A DNA stretch of 64,000 nucleotides from Paracentrotus lividus (GCA_940671915.1 CALNVZ010003426.1:22004774-22068773); one strand, 5' to 3'. Counted from the first letter of the stretch, positions 46,681 to 59,894 are shown. The notes: generated from the letters alone by a model not told the origin. Numbers and translations are program-made.

Positions 46681-47219
46681 GTTGATTGTTATGTTTCCTT
46701 TGTTGGTGGCCTTTATACCTTTATGTAGAAAGGTTTGACTGTATATCAATATTAAGTCATTTTTCTTCCCTGTCTCTCCCACTACACTTTATGCAAATCT
46801 GTTTGCCATTGTTTATAGACAGGTTTCGCTGTACATGTGTATCATTTAGAATTTTTTCATATTCTGTCTTTGTCTCTCTCTTTCTCTCTCTTTCTCTTCT
46901 CTCTGTCTCTCATGGCCACAAATTTTTGCAAATCTATTCAGTAATTATTCATCAATTTGACCTTGTGTTTGCTCATCATCATTTTTACAGATACCATCTT
47001 TATGAATTGTTAATGGATCTTTGAATTAGAATTCTGCAACCATGCTTTTCCCCAATTAATTTGATCTCAGCATGAAAATCATTTTTAACTTTAAATGATG
47101 GTATTATATTTACGACTGTTACCAATATGTATTTATTTTTGTATATTGTGTTCTTGAATGTATCATTCATATAAGCAGAACAAATTCAACAATAAGTAAA
47201 TAGAAAAACATCTGCTTAC

Positions 47220-47290
47220 TAGCCAAAAGGCATTCAGTATTTTAGTTCTAATGGGTTAACATCCTTCTATATACAGCCTTCTGCCTATCA
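47220..47290. repeat. Hairpin module, degenerate copy
   Basis: Left arm TAGCCAAAAGGCATTCAG, then GTTAACATCCTTCTA and an extra CAGCCTTCTGCCTATCA, as if the right arm were duplicated. Confidence 0.55.
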
Positions 47291-47299
47291 GTAGATTAA

Positions 47300-48095
47300 A
47301 AACAAGAAAAAAGTAGGTGTCCACGAAATAACACAACCTCTAGAAATGTACCTTTATTGAGTTGGATCAAGAAAGGTTATGCGTCCGTACTAGTTCGATA
47401 AGGCTAATTTATGCACAACGTTATGATTATGAGCAATCCATTATGATAAGTCAATTGCCTGTAATAAATGCCAACAGGAAAAAAATGGCTCCATCATAAC
47501 TATACTACAAGTCTACTCTAATAGTAATACTCAAGCTTGTTATAGTCATTTTCGGTGAAGGCATTTTGGAATGATCATAGATGGCACATGATTCATGAAA
47601 TTCTTTGAGATGGAATGAAGGAGTGTGTATTGTAGAAATGGATATATTTTTACTGATTCTAGCTTGATTTCCAAATTGCCTGATTTGTGAAGGAATAATA
47701 CAATAATTCAATAATCAGTGGAAACACAAATATTTGTAATAAAGTCAGATCTAGTAAATGGCATCAACATGAAAATTTTGATCTAAAGAAAAGCGAAAAG
47801 AATAATTTGGGAAATTTCTGTTAAAAATAATGCAGAAATGCTGTGAATAATTTATGTGGTGTAAATTGCCATTCTTCATCTAATTGTTCTGCTTCAATTA
47901 GCATGCCTGGCAAACTATGGAGTTATGGTTAATTTAGTGAAAAGTTGGGCAAGCATATGGAAGCTGTAATTCAGTCTCACACTTCTTGCAATTAAAAGTG
48001 AGAGCTGGTGGGAAAATTCACAAGGGCCCATAAGTGAGTGAGGATGAGGGTAAAAAAAGTCATCAACCTGTCAACTGAATGAGAGAAAATAAGGG
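47300..48095. other. AT-rich non-coding stretch
   Basis: No gene or clear repeat seen. Confidence 0.4.
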
Positions 48096-48100
48096 AGGGA

Positions 48101-48225
48101 ATGTGTGTGTGTGTGCGTGTGCGTGTGTGAGCACTAACCCCCCTCAAAAACAAAAACAAACAACAAAACAAAACAAAACCAAACTATATATACATGCAAG
48201 AAAAACAAGTTGGGGGGGGGGGGGC
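48101..48225 (+). repeat. (TG)n, A/C-rich tract and poly-G
   Basis: (TG)n/(CGTG)n at 48101-48130, a CAAAACAAAA-rich segment at 48146-48182, and a run of about 12 G near 48212-48223. Confidence 0.9.
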
Positions 48226-48309
48226 AATAGCCCATTTAGGCCATTTTTAGGCACTTTTTCAATTTTGGGAGGAGGATGCACATGCATACCTGGTCCACCC
48301 CTGGATCGT

Positions 48310-48780
48310 TACCTGCCATAATGAAGTCATATATAGCTTTCAGTCAATTTGAACACAATTTTGTTTCAAAGGACCATAAATATTGGACTTTCTTTGTTGA
48401 GATACAAAACAAAGTTAACACTAAAAAAAATGCCTGCGTACATCCCTTCTCACTCTCAGTTGTGGAAAAATGGCTGCAAACCAATCTACAGGACGCACCA
48501 TAATGTAGTGATATATGGCTATAAAGTCCATATGAGTTCCTTATATGGATGCAATGTTGTTACAAATGAGCATAGATATTTGGGCTCAAATTGTTTTAAA
48601 CATGTCTGCTAGAACCACACTTATTCATATTTCAAAACAGAGTTTCCCTTCCAGGCTGTTTGTAAATGATGCAGAAAAATGACTGCAAATCAATCTGCAG
48701 CGTGAACCATAATGTAGTGATATATACAGTCCATATGAATGTAATTTTGTTACAAAGGACCATAAATATTTAGGCTAGAG
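48310..48780 (+). repeat. ~180-210-bp tandem repeat, about 2.5 copies
   Basis: CCATAATG recurs at 48316, 48498 and 48707. Each copy runs ATAATG(T/A)AGT(G/C)ATATAT, TCCATATGA, CAAT(T/G)TTGTTACAAA, CATAAATATT and TGCAAA(C/T)CAATCT(A/G)CAG. The copies are moderately diverged. Confidence 0.82.
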
Positions 48781-48784
48781 GTGT

Positions 48785-49430
48785 CAGGGGAGTTGTGTTA
48801 AGCAGCTGTCAGATGTGTGAGGGATGGGGGATGTTCTAGGGATAGCAGACACAGTAACATACGAGCACTCCTATGGGTATGGGAAAGAGAGAGCGCGTTA
48901 AGGAGAACGTTAAAGAGCAGCTTTTAATGTTATTAGAAAAAAAATAACACTAGAAGTACATAAGGAAGAGAGATAGGCCCTCTATGATTTGTGTTTACGA
49001 GAGGGGAAAAGGAATAAAGATAGTAATAGAAAATTTATAATTTTCAAAGTGGTAGAAGGAAACAAGTTGAAATGGAGTTGGACGTTAAAACCAGAAATGA
49101 GTTACTCAATTTTTTTTTTAAAGATTATGGAATCCCCTGGCTTCAACCCCTCTTTACAAACCCCTCTAAAACTCAACTTAGTTTTATCTTAAATCTTAAT
49201 GATGTGCATAATTTTTCTTGTTAAAATACCTATTGTTTCAATGAATTAAAAGGCATTTAAGAAATTACACATCATCACCATATTTGGGCATGATCATCAC
49301 CATATTTGGGCATGATCTTTAGCGGATTGACACAGTTGTTAAATAGGTCAGTGCTTTAGAGCATAGTTTATCGCGAGGCAGAATACCAACACTGCTTTAT
49401 TTCCCTGAAGGATTTTATCAGATCAATTTG
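48785..49430. other. Non-coding stretch
   Basis: A small direct repeat ATCATCACCATATTTGGGCA occurs twice back-to-back (about 49270-49312). No gene supported. Confidence 0.5.
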
Positions 49431-49438
49431 TCTTATTC

Positions 49439-49500
49439 AGAGCCAGAAGGCTATTAACTCATATACTGTAATGTGGTGTTAATGCCCTTCTTGCACTTAG
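49439..49500. repeat. Hairpin module, near-consensus single copy
   Basis: Left arm AGAGCCAGAAGGCTATTAAC, right arm GTTAATGCCCTTCTTGCACT. Loop about 20 nt. Confidence 0.8.
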
Positions 49501-49504
49501 CAGA

Positions 49505-52500
49505 AAGATTGTAAAAGGTTGAATTTTATCCACTCGACTGATTTATCTTGAAATCTTGAATTGGGGAGCTTGATTTAATCGGGAAAGATGTCGCTGATAG
49601 TTAGGTGTTTCGGATTGACATTTTGCAGGCAATTTTGTTGTCTTTCGATGACAAAGGTACATGTAAATTGTAAGTTAGATAAAAATTTGGTTTGAATATA
49701 AATTGAAATCAGACGTGAAGAATTATACCCACATTTGTCTAGAATTTGTTTGTTATTCTGTTTCCCCTGTCAAGGTAAGGAATTAGTTTTGAAAGTGTGT
49801 TGAAAGTGTTGGTATAATATGATTAAAATTTCTATTATTGATTTATTAAAAAAATAATATTCTGAGATAAGTCATATTGAAGGAACTTTGAAATATTCTT
49901 GCCACATCCTTGAATTGTCTTCTGATTCACATTCAATTGCTTCTTTCCTTTCTAACTTAAAGGGATTGAGTAACTTCTAAAAACAAGTACAAAAGGGATC
50001 AAAATGAATAAATTTCTATTGCTCTGACCGTAAAAACAAACTAGTGAAAGATGATTAATTTATATTGCTCCGTTGCAAGCTTAGCCGCCCGGTAGGCACG
50101 GGGACTTCACAACAGGAAATGTGGTGAAAACCTCATGCATTGAAACGCACACCGTTTTTAAATGCGTCTCGGAATGTGTTTGAAAATTTGAGTACAAAAT
50201 CATAGAGATCTAGAAAGTAAAGCAAGCAAGTAGACTGCAAATTTTAAGGAATACCAGACTGTCCTATGTGTTCATAATCATGTTGGCAAAATGAGCTAAA
50301 TCCAATAAATTGCAATTTGAATATCATTCAATTTTACAAACTCTCTTTAAGAAACCTTTGCAAATTCAAATAATCGGTATTGTCCCAAACTATCTTTTTG
50401 TTATTTTCAAGTATAGACATATAGTTTATTTATCTACATCTATCCATATCACTATTTGTATTGTATACACTTGATCATTCTCTGTTTATTTCAATTAAGG
50501 TTGTAGAGACAATAACGCAGTGTTCAAAATAGATGACATTCTAACTGTTCCATGCTCTGTAGCGGTAAAGCTAAGGTCATGCCCTTAATGATTTTTTCCA
50601 GAGTCCCCTAGCTTCTAGTTTTCATCAATATTTGTTGATATGGCATTATTGATCAGATGATGACAGGGAGGCCTACTGTCAATACACCGTCAAGGGGCTC
50701 GCATTACCTTGTATTGATCACGTTCAAATGTCACAAAGTACAGGTTCAAGTATGTCTGTGAAAGGTGGGTCTATAAAATAATGTAAAGGTCTACCTTTAT
50801 ATGACCTTGTAGACCTTTTTCACACAGTGGATGCATGTTGGAGTATTAAGAAATACCTGAAAGAGACTTTTGTTTGCCTAAATTACTGGGAAATATTGCA
50901 GATTTTTGAAGAACTCCAGTTTTAGGATGGGACCATGTCACCAAATCGTTTTTTTCTGTAAAAACTGTTAAAATTTGTGTTAAGAAGTAAGCAAAATCCA
51001 TGAAATGTCATGAATTTTGTTTCCCTTTTCAAATCCCCATTGAAAAAGTTTTCAAAGATATGCAGTCTGCAAAGATGGATTTATTCCCAACCTTTAGTGT
51101 TTCAAATTCTGAGACAAAAAAAAAAAATAAAAAAATATTTTGAATGTAGAGGTATCCAACATCAATTATATTCTATTGTCTGTATTTGGTAGGATTAGGC
51201 ACGCACAAAAAACGTTTAATTCATCTTCCCCATCCGTAAAAAAAAAATGAGATTTTGAGATTTAGATCAATCCTTTGAAAGTCGTTCCACATCTCAATCC
51301 GTTTTGTTTTTGTTGATGGAATATGAATCATATGCGATATAGAAAAAAGACATTTCCATGAGGCATGTCGAGTGATGTTCAGTTTCCCCCTCTGCACCCC
51401 CAAGCCAAAACCTGGGCTCCTCCTGATGAAAAATGTCATGAAAAGTGTCAATTTGTTGAAGATGAGTTGAGTGCTTTTGATGGTACATTCTCTCAGGCTC
51501 TAGTACTTTTTAGTTGAACCCACACTCGCTTGCTCTCTTCTGTCCCTTAGGCATGAGCTTTGCAATAACCCAATTGCTTACATGTCTGTACTAAAATAGA
51601 GGTGTCTTTTCTGCTTTGGATTATAAGGTTTTAAAGGTATTGTCAGCCATTTTGCAGTTATACAGGATTTCTTGAAAAATATATTGAACTCATTAGATTG
51701 ACTATTGATGCAAGCCCCAAAATAAAAAACACCTTACAAAACACACAAAAAAGAGAAAATACAAAAGAAAAGCAACATTTTGACAGGGGATACATGTAAA
51801 ATGTGATATAAAAAAATTCACGGTAGAACTGAGACACGTAATCTTCTAAAATCTTTATATTGAGACCCAGAGGCCTCTTAGAACACTTGATTCATCTTGA
51901 TCAGATATATTATTGCTAAGAAAGTACTTTGGTATAGATGAAAAATAACTCTGATCTACAAAAATCACTTTTCCCCATTATACTGTCTCTGCATTATACT
52001 TACAGAAATGTACATGTATATTGATAAATATATATGATTTCCCTTTTTATTTGCCATTTTGGTACAATTGTTCATTACATCTGACTACACAGCTCATGCA
52101 GCCATCTATACTATTTGGAAACTAAAAATATAACCCTTTTCTTGTACTAAAATGATTTAAACATTAATGGTGCTCAAATTGCCTGCAATATTGAAAGGGT
52201 TAACAAAGAAAACAAAAATCAGTTCTGGGGACTCACCTCCTGGTCATGCCCTCATGATTTATCTGTCTCCATGCGTATGCACTATTTTATGAGGGTGATT
52301 CATTCTTAGGATGGATACTGAATTTACTAACAACAATCATTACAGCTGGGACTAGGGATGAGAGATCGTGAGCGTAGGAACAAAAATGAGATACACATGT
52401 TTGGTTTGAATAATGGCTGTGCAATCTTTGATATAAAAAGCATATTTTCACATTCTCCCTTGGGAGGGGGAGGGGGAAAGGCATTAGGGAAGGGCATTAT

Positions 52501-54130
52501 ATTAGAAACAAAATAAAAAAAAAATCATTAATTTGTAGAGTATCGAGTATTTGTTTGGCAAAAAGTATTCTGTAAAACAATTTTTTTTTCTTGATTGATG
52601 GTTAAATATTGAATTTAATCTCATGAAGATGTGAACTCATCAGTGAAATGAATGAGATTGCTTTTTATCATCACATCTGACTGTAAATCAATTGGTTTCT
52701 ATCCTTTTTAGATTAAAGATAGGGTATCAGTCTCTAACTTCTTGCCTGTTTCTCCTATGTTCCTTTCTCTGCCTATGACTCTACATATGTAGCTTTGTTG
52801 AGATGTAAACTGTTTGAACTAAAAGAAAAAAAAGAGAAGAAAAAACAACAACAAAACTTGAAAAATGCACTTTTGATAATGTTTAATTATTTGATTTAAA
52901 GAACACTTCCTAAACTGATGAAACTTTTTGGTAAACAATAGGGGAAGCATATCTATCATGTTAAGACTCCAACAATATCATAACTTACCATTAATTTGCC
53001 TTGAATATTTTCGGATCCTGTTTATTGAAGTGGTTGAGTGGTCCTTTTAAGTTAAAGATAAAGCATTTAGGAAGCAGCGGGGACACTTTTGAAGGTCTTT
53101 ATTCATTAAGGAAGGTGTGAGGAGAACAGGGGCTGTTATGAGGGATGAGGAATGGATGCGGGCCGGTAGTATGGATGGATGGATGAGGGACGCATGGTAG
53201 AGTACTACCCTCTTCTATGAATCATCATTTTCATGATGGATGATGTTGTAGAAGTCTGACAGTTGATGAACTGCTAAACATACAGCAATACCTCTGGATT
53301 AATTAGGATTGTGACCTTGTTTACACAATTTTCATTTTCTCCGTATCTCGTCCAATCTAGTCCGATCTTTAGTTTGATATTTTACAATTCATGAGCTACT
53401 AAAATATACATTGAGGAATTTTTTACCTCCTCAACTCACACATTTTTGTTTGATCTTAATTTTTATTAATTTTAGAGAAATACAATGAAAATAATAGAGG
53501 TGATCTCAAGGTAAATAAAAAGATTTGACAGTTCGCACTTTCCTAGAGTGAAATTTCAATCATCTATTCTACATATATTTCTGCCTTTAAAAAAATACAA
53601 AAAGCACTCAATATCAGAGATCGAACCCATTTGAAATTGCACATCTAAGATACAATATGAAAGATGGAAACAGAATAATTACATCCTTTTGTGTTTATTA
53701 TATACCAAATTATTCAAGGATCCCGTACAGACATGAAAAACCAGTAGTGATGTCACATATTTGGTCCATGTATGATGCATGCCATGTTCCATTATGGGAT
53801 TAAGAGATAAGATAAGCTGTATATTGGGGATGAATGTGCACCTTTTTATCATGTAATAGGACACCCTTTGTGAAGCCAAATTTAATGAATTCTGGGGGTG
53901 ATTCCGAAATGAGGTTGGAGTTTTGGGATGAGGAAAGGGAGGGGGGGGGTAAGTGAAGATGGGGGAGGGGAAGTGGGTGAATTATGATTCAACAAAATAC
54001 GCTCATACAAAATGTTTGGAAGAGACAAACATAGAATTTTAATGCACGAGAGGAAGAGAGGGGAAGTACCTGTTATTTGATAGTTCAGGGGGAAGATAAA
54101 GAGATAGTTAAAAGGGGTTGGAGAGTGAGA
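49505..54130. other. Long AT-rich non-coding stretch
   Basis: No supported gene over about 4.6 kb. 50060-50165 and 50560-50820 are less AT-rich and could be conserved elements. GATGGATGGATG lies near 53177-53190. Short frames (for example 51221-51488, 52287-52484) show no family features. Confidence 0.4.
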
Positions 54131-54137
54131 GTGAAAT

Positions 54138-54139
<2 letters not shown>

Positions 54140-54183
<44 letters not shown>

Positions 54184-54988
54184 GGGGGGGAGGGGAGAGA
54201 CGGACAGAGAATTGAAATGGAATATAGTGGAAAGGATTGTGAGAGAGAAACACAGAGAGAGATACATAAATAGAAAAAAAAATAAAGATAAATTAACAGA
54301 TAAACACAATGCTGAAAAAAATGAAGAAACAAGTGAAATACATAAAAAAGGAAAGACAGTGATCGAGACAACGAGAGAAAGATGTCCTCCAGAAACATGA
54401 GATAAAATGAAATGAGGGATGGAGAGAGCGGTTACGGTACAGAGAAAAAAAAGCAACCAGAAATGCAATTGCTAGAGGCATATGCTCTAATGATGGCAAT
54501 TACACATCTAAGCACCATGAAACCGATCTGTTATCCACCAACATCTTCTGGTGGAGGGGGGCAGAGGAGCACCTCGGGGGAGGATTAGGGGATTCTATAG
54601 GGGTAATAATATGGCTGGGGTGTGGTAGGAGGCAGACAGGAAGACAGACAGTCATGGGATGTATGAGAGGTATCTTATCATTCTAGTTCTGTCAAGGAGA
54701 TGTGGGACAGGGGGACATTCAATTTCAAAACAAAAAAATAAAAGTGATTGTATATCTTAGATCTCAAAATGGGGTTAAAAGATGTATATATTTAGGAAAA
54801 TGTAAAAAGTAAAAGTGATAGAGATAAAGACAGAGAAAGAGATGTAGGTAGAGATAGAGATAGAGAAAGAAATATAAGAAGAAAGAGAGAGTATGATAAA
54901 AAGGAGGTGAGATTGAGAGAGGGATGTAGTTTAAGGTAGAAAGAGAGAAATAATAGAGGAATAAATAGATAGATAGCAGAGAGAAAGA

Positions 54989-55030
<42 letters not shown>
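54140..55030. repeat. GA-rich low-complexity block
   Basis: (GA)n at 54140-54179, a G-run at about 54181-54190, AGAGAAA-type sequence through 54470, and again GATAGAGATAGAGA and (GA)n at 54840-55027. Frames on both strands are artefacts of composition. Confidence 0.9.
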
Positions 55031-55031
<1 letters not shown>

Positions 55032-55212
55032 TAAGATACTGAAAGAGTGTTAAAGTGTATGGTGAAAAAAACAGAGATACTGAATGCAACTCACAAAGAT
55101 GTCATCCATACTTGTTTATTTAGACATATTTAGACATACAAACATATTATACAGATAGACATACAGACAGGCATATGAAATTGAATGCACATTCATTCAT
55201 AGGTCGCCTGCT

Positions 55213-55275
55213 CAGAACAAGAAGGACTTTAACTCTCACACTCTAACACCAAACTTACGCCCTTCTGAGTCTCAA
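55213..55275. repeat. Hairpin module, single copy
   Basis: Left arm CAGAACAAGAAGGACTTTAA, right arm CTTACGCCCTTCTGAGTCTC. Confidence 0.7.
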
Positions 55276-55564
55276 GAGACGCTATAACAGGCAATCAGAG
55301 ATAGGAACGATTTATGACGGACAGGCACCTGGAATAACAACTCTCTCTTCCTATTCCCCTTAGGCAATATAGAGAGGCATACCCTCAGCCACACTAAATA
55401 GGTTCATACCACACAGACAATACATCCAAGACAGCAATTGTGCTGGCCAGGAATAGGTGGATTTGGGAGTTGGTTGCATGGTATGACTGAAGTTTTAGGG
55501 TTGGTACAATATTACTACATCATAGAGCTTAAGGGTGTGTTTCAGTGATGGGTAAAAAAATGGG

Positions 55565-55750
55565 GTGTTGTTCATGTAATCCTATACATGAAAGCAACAT
55601 CAATTAGTAGCTTCAAATCTAAACTTGAAACACATCTATTTAATTAATTACAAGCATATCAGAAGCTCCTAAATAGCGCAGTAGAATATATACCTTTGTT
55701 GAATAGTTTCTGCGCTCTACAAATTGACTGTTATTATTATTATTATTATA
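55565..55750 (+). mobile_element. LINE 3' end, plus strand
   Basis: The plus strand reads ATSISSFKSKLETHLFN and a TAA stop (near 55648). Then comes a short 3' tail with GCGCTCTACAAATTG and (TTA)n to about 55750. This matches the C-terminus at 7973-8020 (SSLENFKSKLKTHLFN), so both are copies of one LINE lineage in opposite orientations. It is strongly 5'-truncated. Confidence 0.75.
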
Positions 55751-55887
55751 CTGTTTTTGTCGTATGTTGATGTGGTAAAAACTAGCTCAAAGCTGGTATT
55801 ATTGAACTTTAACTCTCCATTTTTTTTCTTACAACAACCCCCCCTAAAAAAAACAACATTTATTGAACACTCTTTCTCAAATTTTAA

Positions 55888-56061
55888 AGGGCCTTGAAAG
55901 TCGGAGATCATTGGGAATGTGCGTTTTCCTGAGTTCCATTGACTCGTACACAATCGACAGTGAGGCTTACGCATGGGTGGGACTACTAAAGATTAACAAT
56001 TCGGACAGTACGAACATGACAAAGTTGACCGAATTCAGTCAGTCAATAGCTTCGGGTTCTT
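55888..56061 (+). CDS. Candidate terminal exon, function unknown
   Basis: An open frame with CpG-bearing composition, unlike neighbouring AT-rich DNA, reads SLGMCVFLSSIDSYTIDSEA, then WVGLLKINNSDSTNMTKL, and stops at 56061-56063. An acceptor could be TTTTAAAG| near 55888. No family recognised and no partner exon is visible. Confidence 0.2.
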
Positions 56062-56064
56062 GAT

Positions 56065-57415
56065 CCTCAACTATCCTTAGTTTTTAGACTCTCAATGGGT
56101 CTCATAGTATAAATTGGAAGAGAGGACTTGTATAATGCTCCATATAACAAAAACATAACATAGGCAAAGTTTACTTTAGAATTTTGGTTAGTTATTCTAG
56201 CCATGAAGGATTAACTCTGAGGTTAATGTTATTATTTCATCCGAGATAAGCTGTTTTCCCCATGTTTTATCACTTTTAAGTCCCTTTAATGTATAAACAA
56301 TTTTCAAAAAAGAAGGGAAAAAAGAAAGAAAGAAGGGATTCCTATACCTTGCGAAAGATATATGGCCAAAGACAAGTTACGTGTCTTTATAACATCCCTG
56401 TAAACCCGTTAACAGTTTATATATGGCCACTTTGACAAAGTGATGGAAGATTGTAGACTATAAGAATTTGAGAGTGATTTGATGGTGCATACTTATCTTA
56501 GTAAGATATGAACCTTGCTTGCAACAAACTCTTTGATCCAGTTGTAATCTATAAGCAGTTTTTTTTTTCTTGATCAAAGGATGATGTTTGCTGTCTGAAG
56601 TAAATGTATTGCAACATTGACAAATTGCTGAAAGGTTGTAATAAAACACACAGATTTAAAGTGCATTATAATCATCTTACATAGATGTGGAAGTAGTATT
56701 TCTGAAAGCATCAGTTTATCTGATAATTTAATGGCAGAGCATTTACCCTGGCAAAACTCAATTTAGCTGTTTATCTTTAACAATCATTCAGCATAGCACC
56801 CCTTTGTATACACAGTAGCAAATATAGAATTTGAAAATTAGGATGAGAGGGGGGAGGGGCTACTAAAATTGTCTGATTTTGAAATGTACAGTCAATTAGC
56901 ATTTTCAAATAACAGGGACGTTCCCTTGCTCCCATCTGGATCCAAAACTGATGCCCATGGACCTAATAGAATGTTATATAACTCTTTTTAGGTGCTAGTG
57001 AGTAGGGGGTGTAGTTCGTCACAGGGTGCTAAAGCTTATACCCCATAACCCCCCCCCCCCTTTAGCAAAAATTACCCTTTGCTCTGCTTTTGGTATTGCT
57101 CATCATTTTCTGATCCTTAGGGCCCCACCCCCCATTCGTTCGTAGCCCCAGGTGTAGCGCCACCATGAGTCACTGTAAACATCTGGGGATGAGGCGTTAC
57201 GCTCCTCCACAGCCTCTACTTAAATTGTTTACGCCTTCACGCTCAGTCTCCCCCATTATCACATGCTAACTGAGCCTTAAAGTAGTATCTTATAACAGTT
57301 ACCCATCTCCAACTACCATTGTGAGAATGATAACGTGCTGAAAGTGAGTTATATAAACAACTGGAGGTGTCATTGGATAAGCAGATATTGTATTATAAGT
57401 GAAGGAGGATTTTCA
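56065..57415. other. Non-coding stretch
   Basis: C-runs near 57050-57061 and 57125-57132; no gene supported. Confidence 0.4.
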
Positions 57416-57423
57416 TTTGTATT

Positions 57424-57544
57424 GTCATACCATGGATATATAACTCTGTCTTATAGGTCCATGGTCATATAAAGGAGCATAATTACCTGCACATGTAATA
57501 CAACCGTTTATGTAATGCCATATATCCATGGTAATGCCAACTAG
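57424..57544. repeat. Small imperfect palindrome (ACCATGGATATAT)
   Basis: ATACCATGGATATATAACTC and, 90 bp on, ATATATCCATGGTAATGCC are inverted. Another CCATGG lies between them. It could be a small decayed MITE; ends and target site are unclear. Confidence 0.4.
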
Positions 57545-57599
57545 TCAATATTATTCAAATTACATAGGTTTCTATTACGTTAAAACTTTAGATTAGATA

Positions 57600-59040
57600 T
57601 ATTTGCTTATAGAATGATGATTTTTTTTTTAATGTAAGCTTTATAAAAAAAGAGGTTCTCTGAAACTTATGCCACATATGAAATAGCGATTGCGAAGTGC
57701 CTGAGAAAACATTATTTTACACTGCAAAGTAGGATTGTGGGCTAAAGGATTTGGTATTTTATTGAAACATCAAAACGTTCCATGCAGCCAAAGGCTGAAT
57801 TAAAAATGTTTGTACTGGACTACCGGTTTAATAAAAGGAGAATTAAACAGAAATTAATAAGCAAATTTGTGATCAAAAGACTTCTCTTCCATCAAACTAT
57901 AATCATATCACCTGAAATGAACCCTGTCATGTCACCCTATCATGTGACCTACATGCAAACCGGCATACTAATTACTCCCCCATTGACCAGCGTCAGCATC
58001 CGATGAAAGAAATAACGACCCTCATAACTTTCTTTAATTTCCTACGTCCTACATTAATCTTAACAATTCAGTCACACTATTGAAAATGACACCAAACAGA
58101 AAGAGAAATTGCATTGCCCTTAATGGGAAATGTAATGTTGGTTATGTGTTTTTGAGTTGATTTGTCTTGTGTGACTGAGCTATTAATTGCATGAGAGGGA
58201 TTTGAAGAGGTCCCTAAGTTGTCGTTATGTCCTTTCTGCGCATTTCCTGAGATTGATTTCGAGTAGTTAGAGCATTACCAGTGAGGTAATTAGTCCATTG
58301 GAATGGGGGTCATTAATTACTGGCAGGCATTAGGTAGGAGCTATTTGTGGGGCAATAAAAGTGAAAGAGTTGCAGATTTGTGGAGACTGTTTCTTGCGTG
58401 TTTTCTTCAATGAACGTATTGCTCAGAAGTAGTGTCCTGAGTTAAAAAACTGGTCTATGTGCACCCATGCTCAATGGTAAGCCAGGAGCCCTCTTTAGGA
58501 ACTATTTTGGAGAAGTTTTGTTGCTGAAAATAAACAGATACAATCCTAAATTGTGAATCTAGTCTAAATCTTGAAAAGCACTCTTTCTGATATGTGCCTT
58601 TGTTTGTCATGATAATTAATCTACTCACATATTATTCCTGAGTCTCAAAAGTCACATGTCAAAATACAATAGATTGCAAGCAAACGTACTTACATTTTAG
58701 ATCAAAAGAAAAAACAAATTAGTGAAAACATTCTGTAAACTTGTGAATTGCAATTATAGTTCTTTAATTGCATGAATAATGCAATTACAAATCAAAACAC
58801 AATAAACCAAAATATTGAAAAGCAGATAAAATTAAATCCTGGAATTGGAAGAAGCAAGTATGCTTAGTTTAGCATTAATTGCATTTGCATCTATCTGGTC
58901 CCTTTCTTCAAAGTAGCTTTGTATATTCAATGTTTATATTGTGACATTTCTAATATGAACATGAGTTTTTTACAATTTTTAACAGGAAAAAAAAAATTAA
59001 TAAAAAATCCTATGTTCACATCTTACACGGATCTATCTAC
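57600..59040. other. Non-coding; possible conserved block at 58.2-58.4 kb
   Basis: 58180-58400 is non-repetitive and holds homeodomain-type motifs GTAATTAG, TCATTAATTACT and an ATTGG. The rest is AT-rich. No gene supported. Confidence 0.35.
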
Positions 59041-59309
59041 TTGAATGACAAGTACTAAGAATCAAAAGGGCGTTAATACATGTACCTGTACACACAGAAA
59101 GGCTAATGCAGATCTGTGTCTGTTTACAGCAAGAAAGGCATTATCACATGTTCCTTTAGACTCTGTTAATGCTCTTCTCGCTCTCAATGGAGAGCATGCA
59201 TGAAGAGTCTCAAGGGTCTATGCAGAAAGGTTTTACTGCCATGAGGCAAAACAATTTCCTCAATTGCAGCAAATCCTGAATGTAAGTGTTTCCTGGCCTG
59301 TATCTGGTT

Positions 59310-59364
59310 AGAGCAAAAAAGGGCATTAACTCATATTTTTACAGAGATGCCTTATGGCTCTCAA
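59310..59364. repeat. Hairpin module, 59-kb array
   Basis: Left arm TAGAGCAAAAAAGGGCATTA, right arm AGATGCCTTATGGCTCTCA. Confidence 0.78.
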
Positions 59365-59487
59365 CAGACAGCATGCATTAATGGTGTCAAGGGTGTGTGT
59401 TAAAAAGCTAAGTTGCTTTGAGGCAAAACAATTTCTTCTAGTGCAGAAAATCTCTAATGTAGGCTTTTCCTGACTTTTTGTCCGGCT

Positions 59488-59546
59488 AGGGCCAAAAGGG
59501 CATTAAATTGTACCTTAACACTAAGTTAATGCCTTCTGACTCTTAA
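59488..59546. repeat. Hairpin module, 59-kb array
   Basis: Left arm AGGGCCAAAAGGGCATTAA, right arm GTTAATGCCTTCTGACTCTT. Confidence 0.8.
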
Positions 59547-59670
59547 GCAATGATGTGTTGACTGTATCAAGGATGTGCAAAAAAAAAGGCCAAGTTGCTC
59601 TGAGGTAAAACAATTTTTTTTTATCACATAAAATCCTTATGCATACGTATTCTAGGTCATGGAATTCACT

Positions 59671-59732
59671 GAGAACCAGAAGGGCATTAACCTAATACCT
59701 TTACAGAGAGTTAACACCGTTCGTGCTCTCAA
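59671..59732. repeat. Hairpin module, 59-kb array
   Basis: Left arm GAGAACCAGAAGGGCATTAA, right arm GTTAACACCGTTCGTGCTCT. Confidence 0.78.
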
Positions 59733-59894
59733 AGGATGATGTTATTCTAATGTAGGAAGTCTAAAGCAGCTTACAGAGCTGTAGATGTACTCCGAGGCTC
59801 ACATTCAAGTGCTTAGATAAGCAGGCTCAGCGATTCCACCACCCTAAAAATAACCTTTTTAAAGAGGATGGGAGCGAGTGATAGATAGATAAAT

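Larger units (their letters stand above)
59057..59735. repeat. Tandem array (~180-bp units) carrying hairpin modules
   Basis: Hairpins at 59128, 59310, 59488 and 59671 (spacing 178-183), with a degenerate one at 59057. The shared spacer contains (A/G)TGTCAAGGGTGTG, TGAGGCAAAACAATTTC, GCA(G/A)AAAATCC and TTCCTGGC. It is not found in the other hairpin arrays. This is the most regular of the hairpin arrays. Confidence 0.9.
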
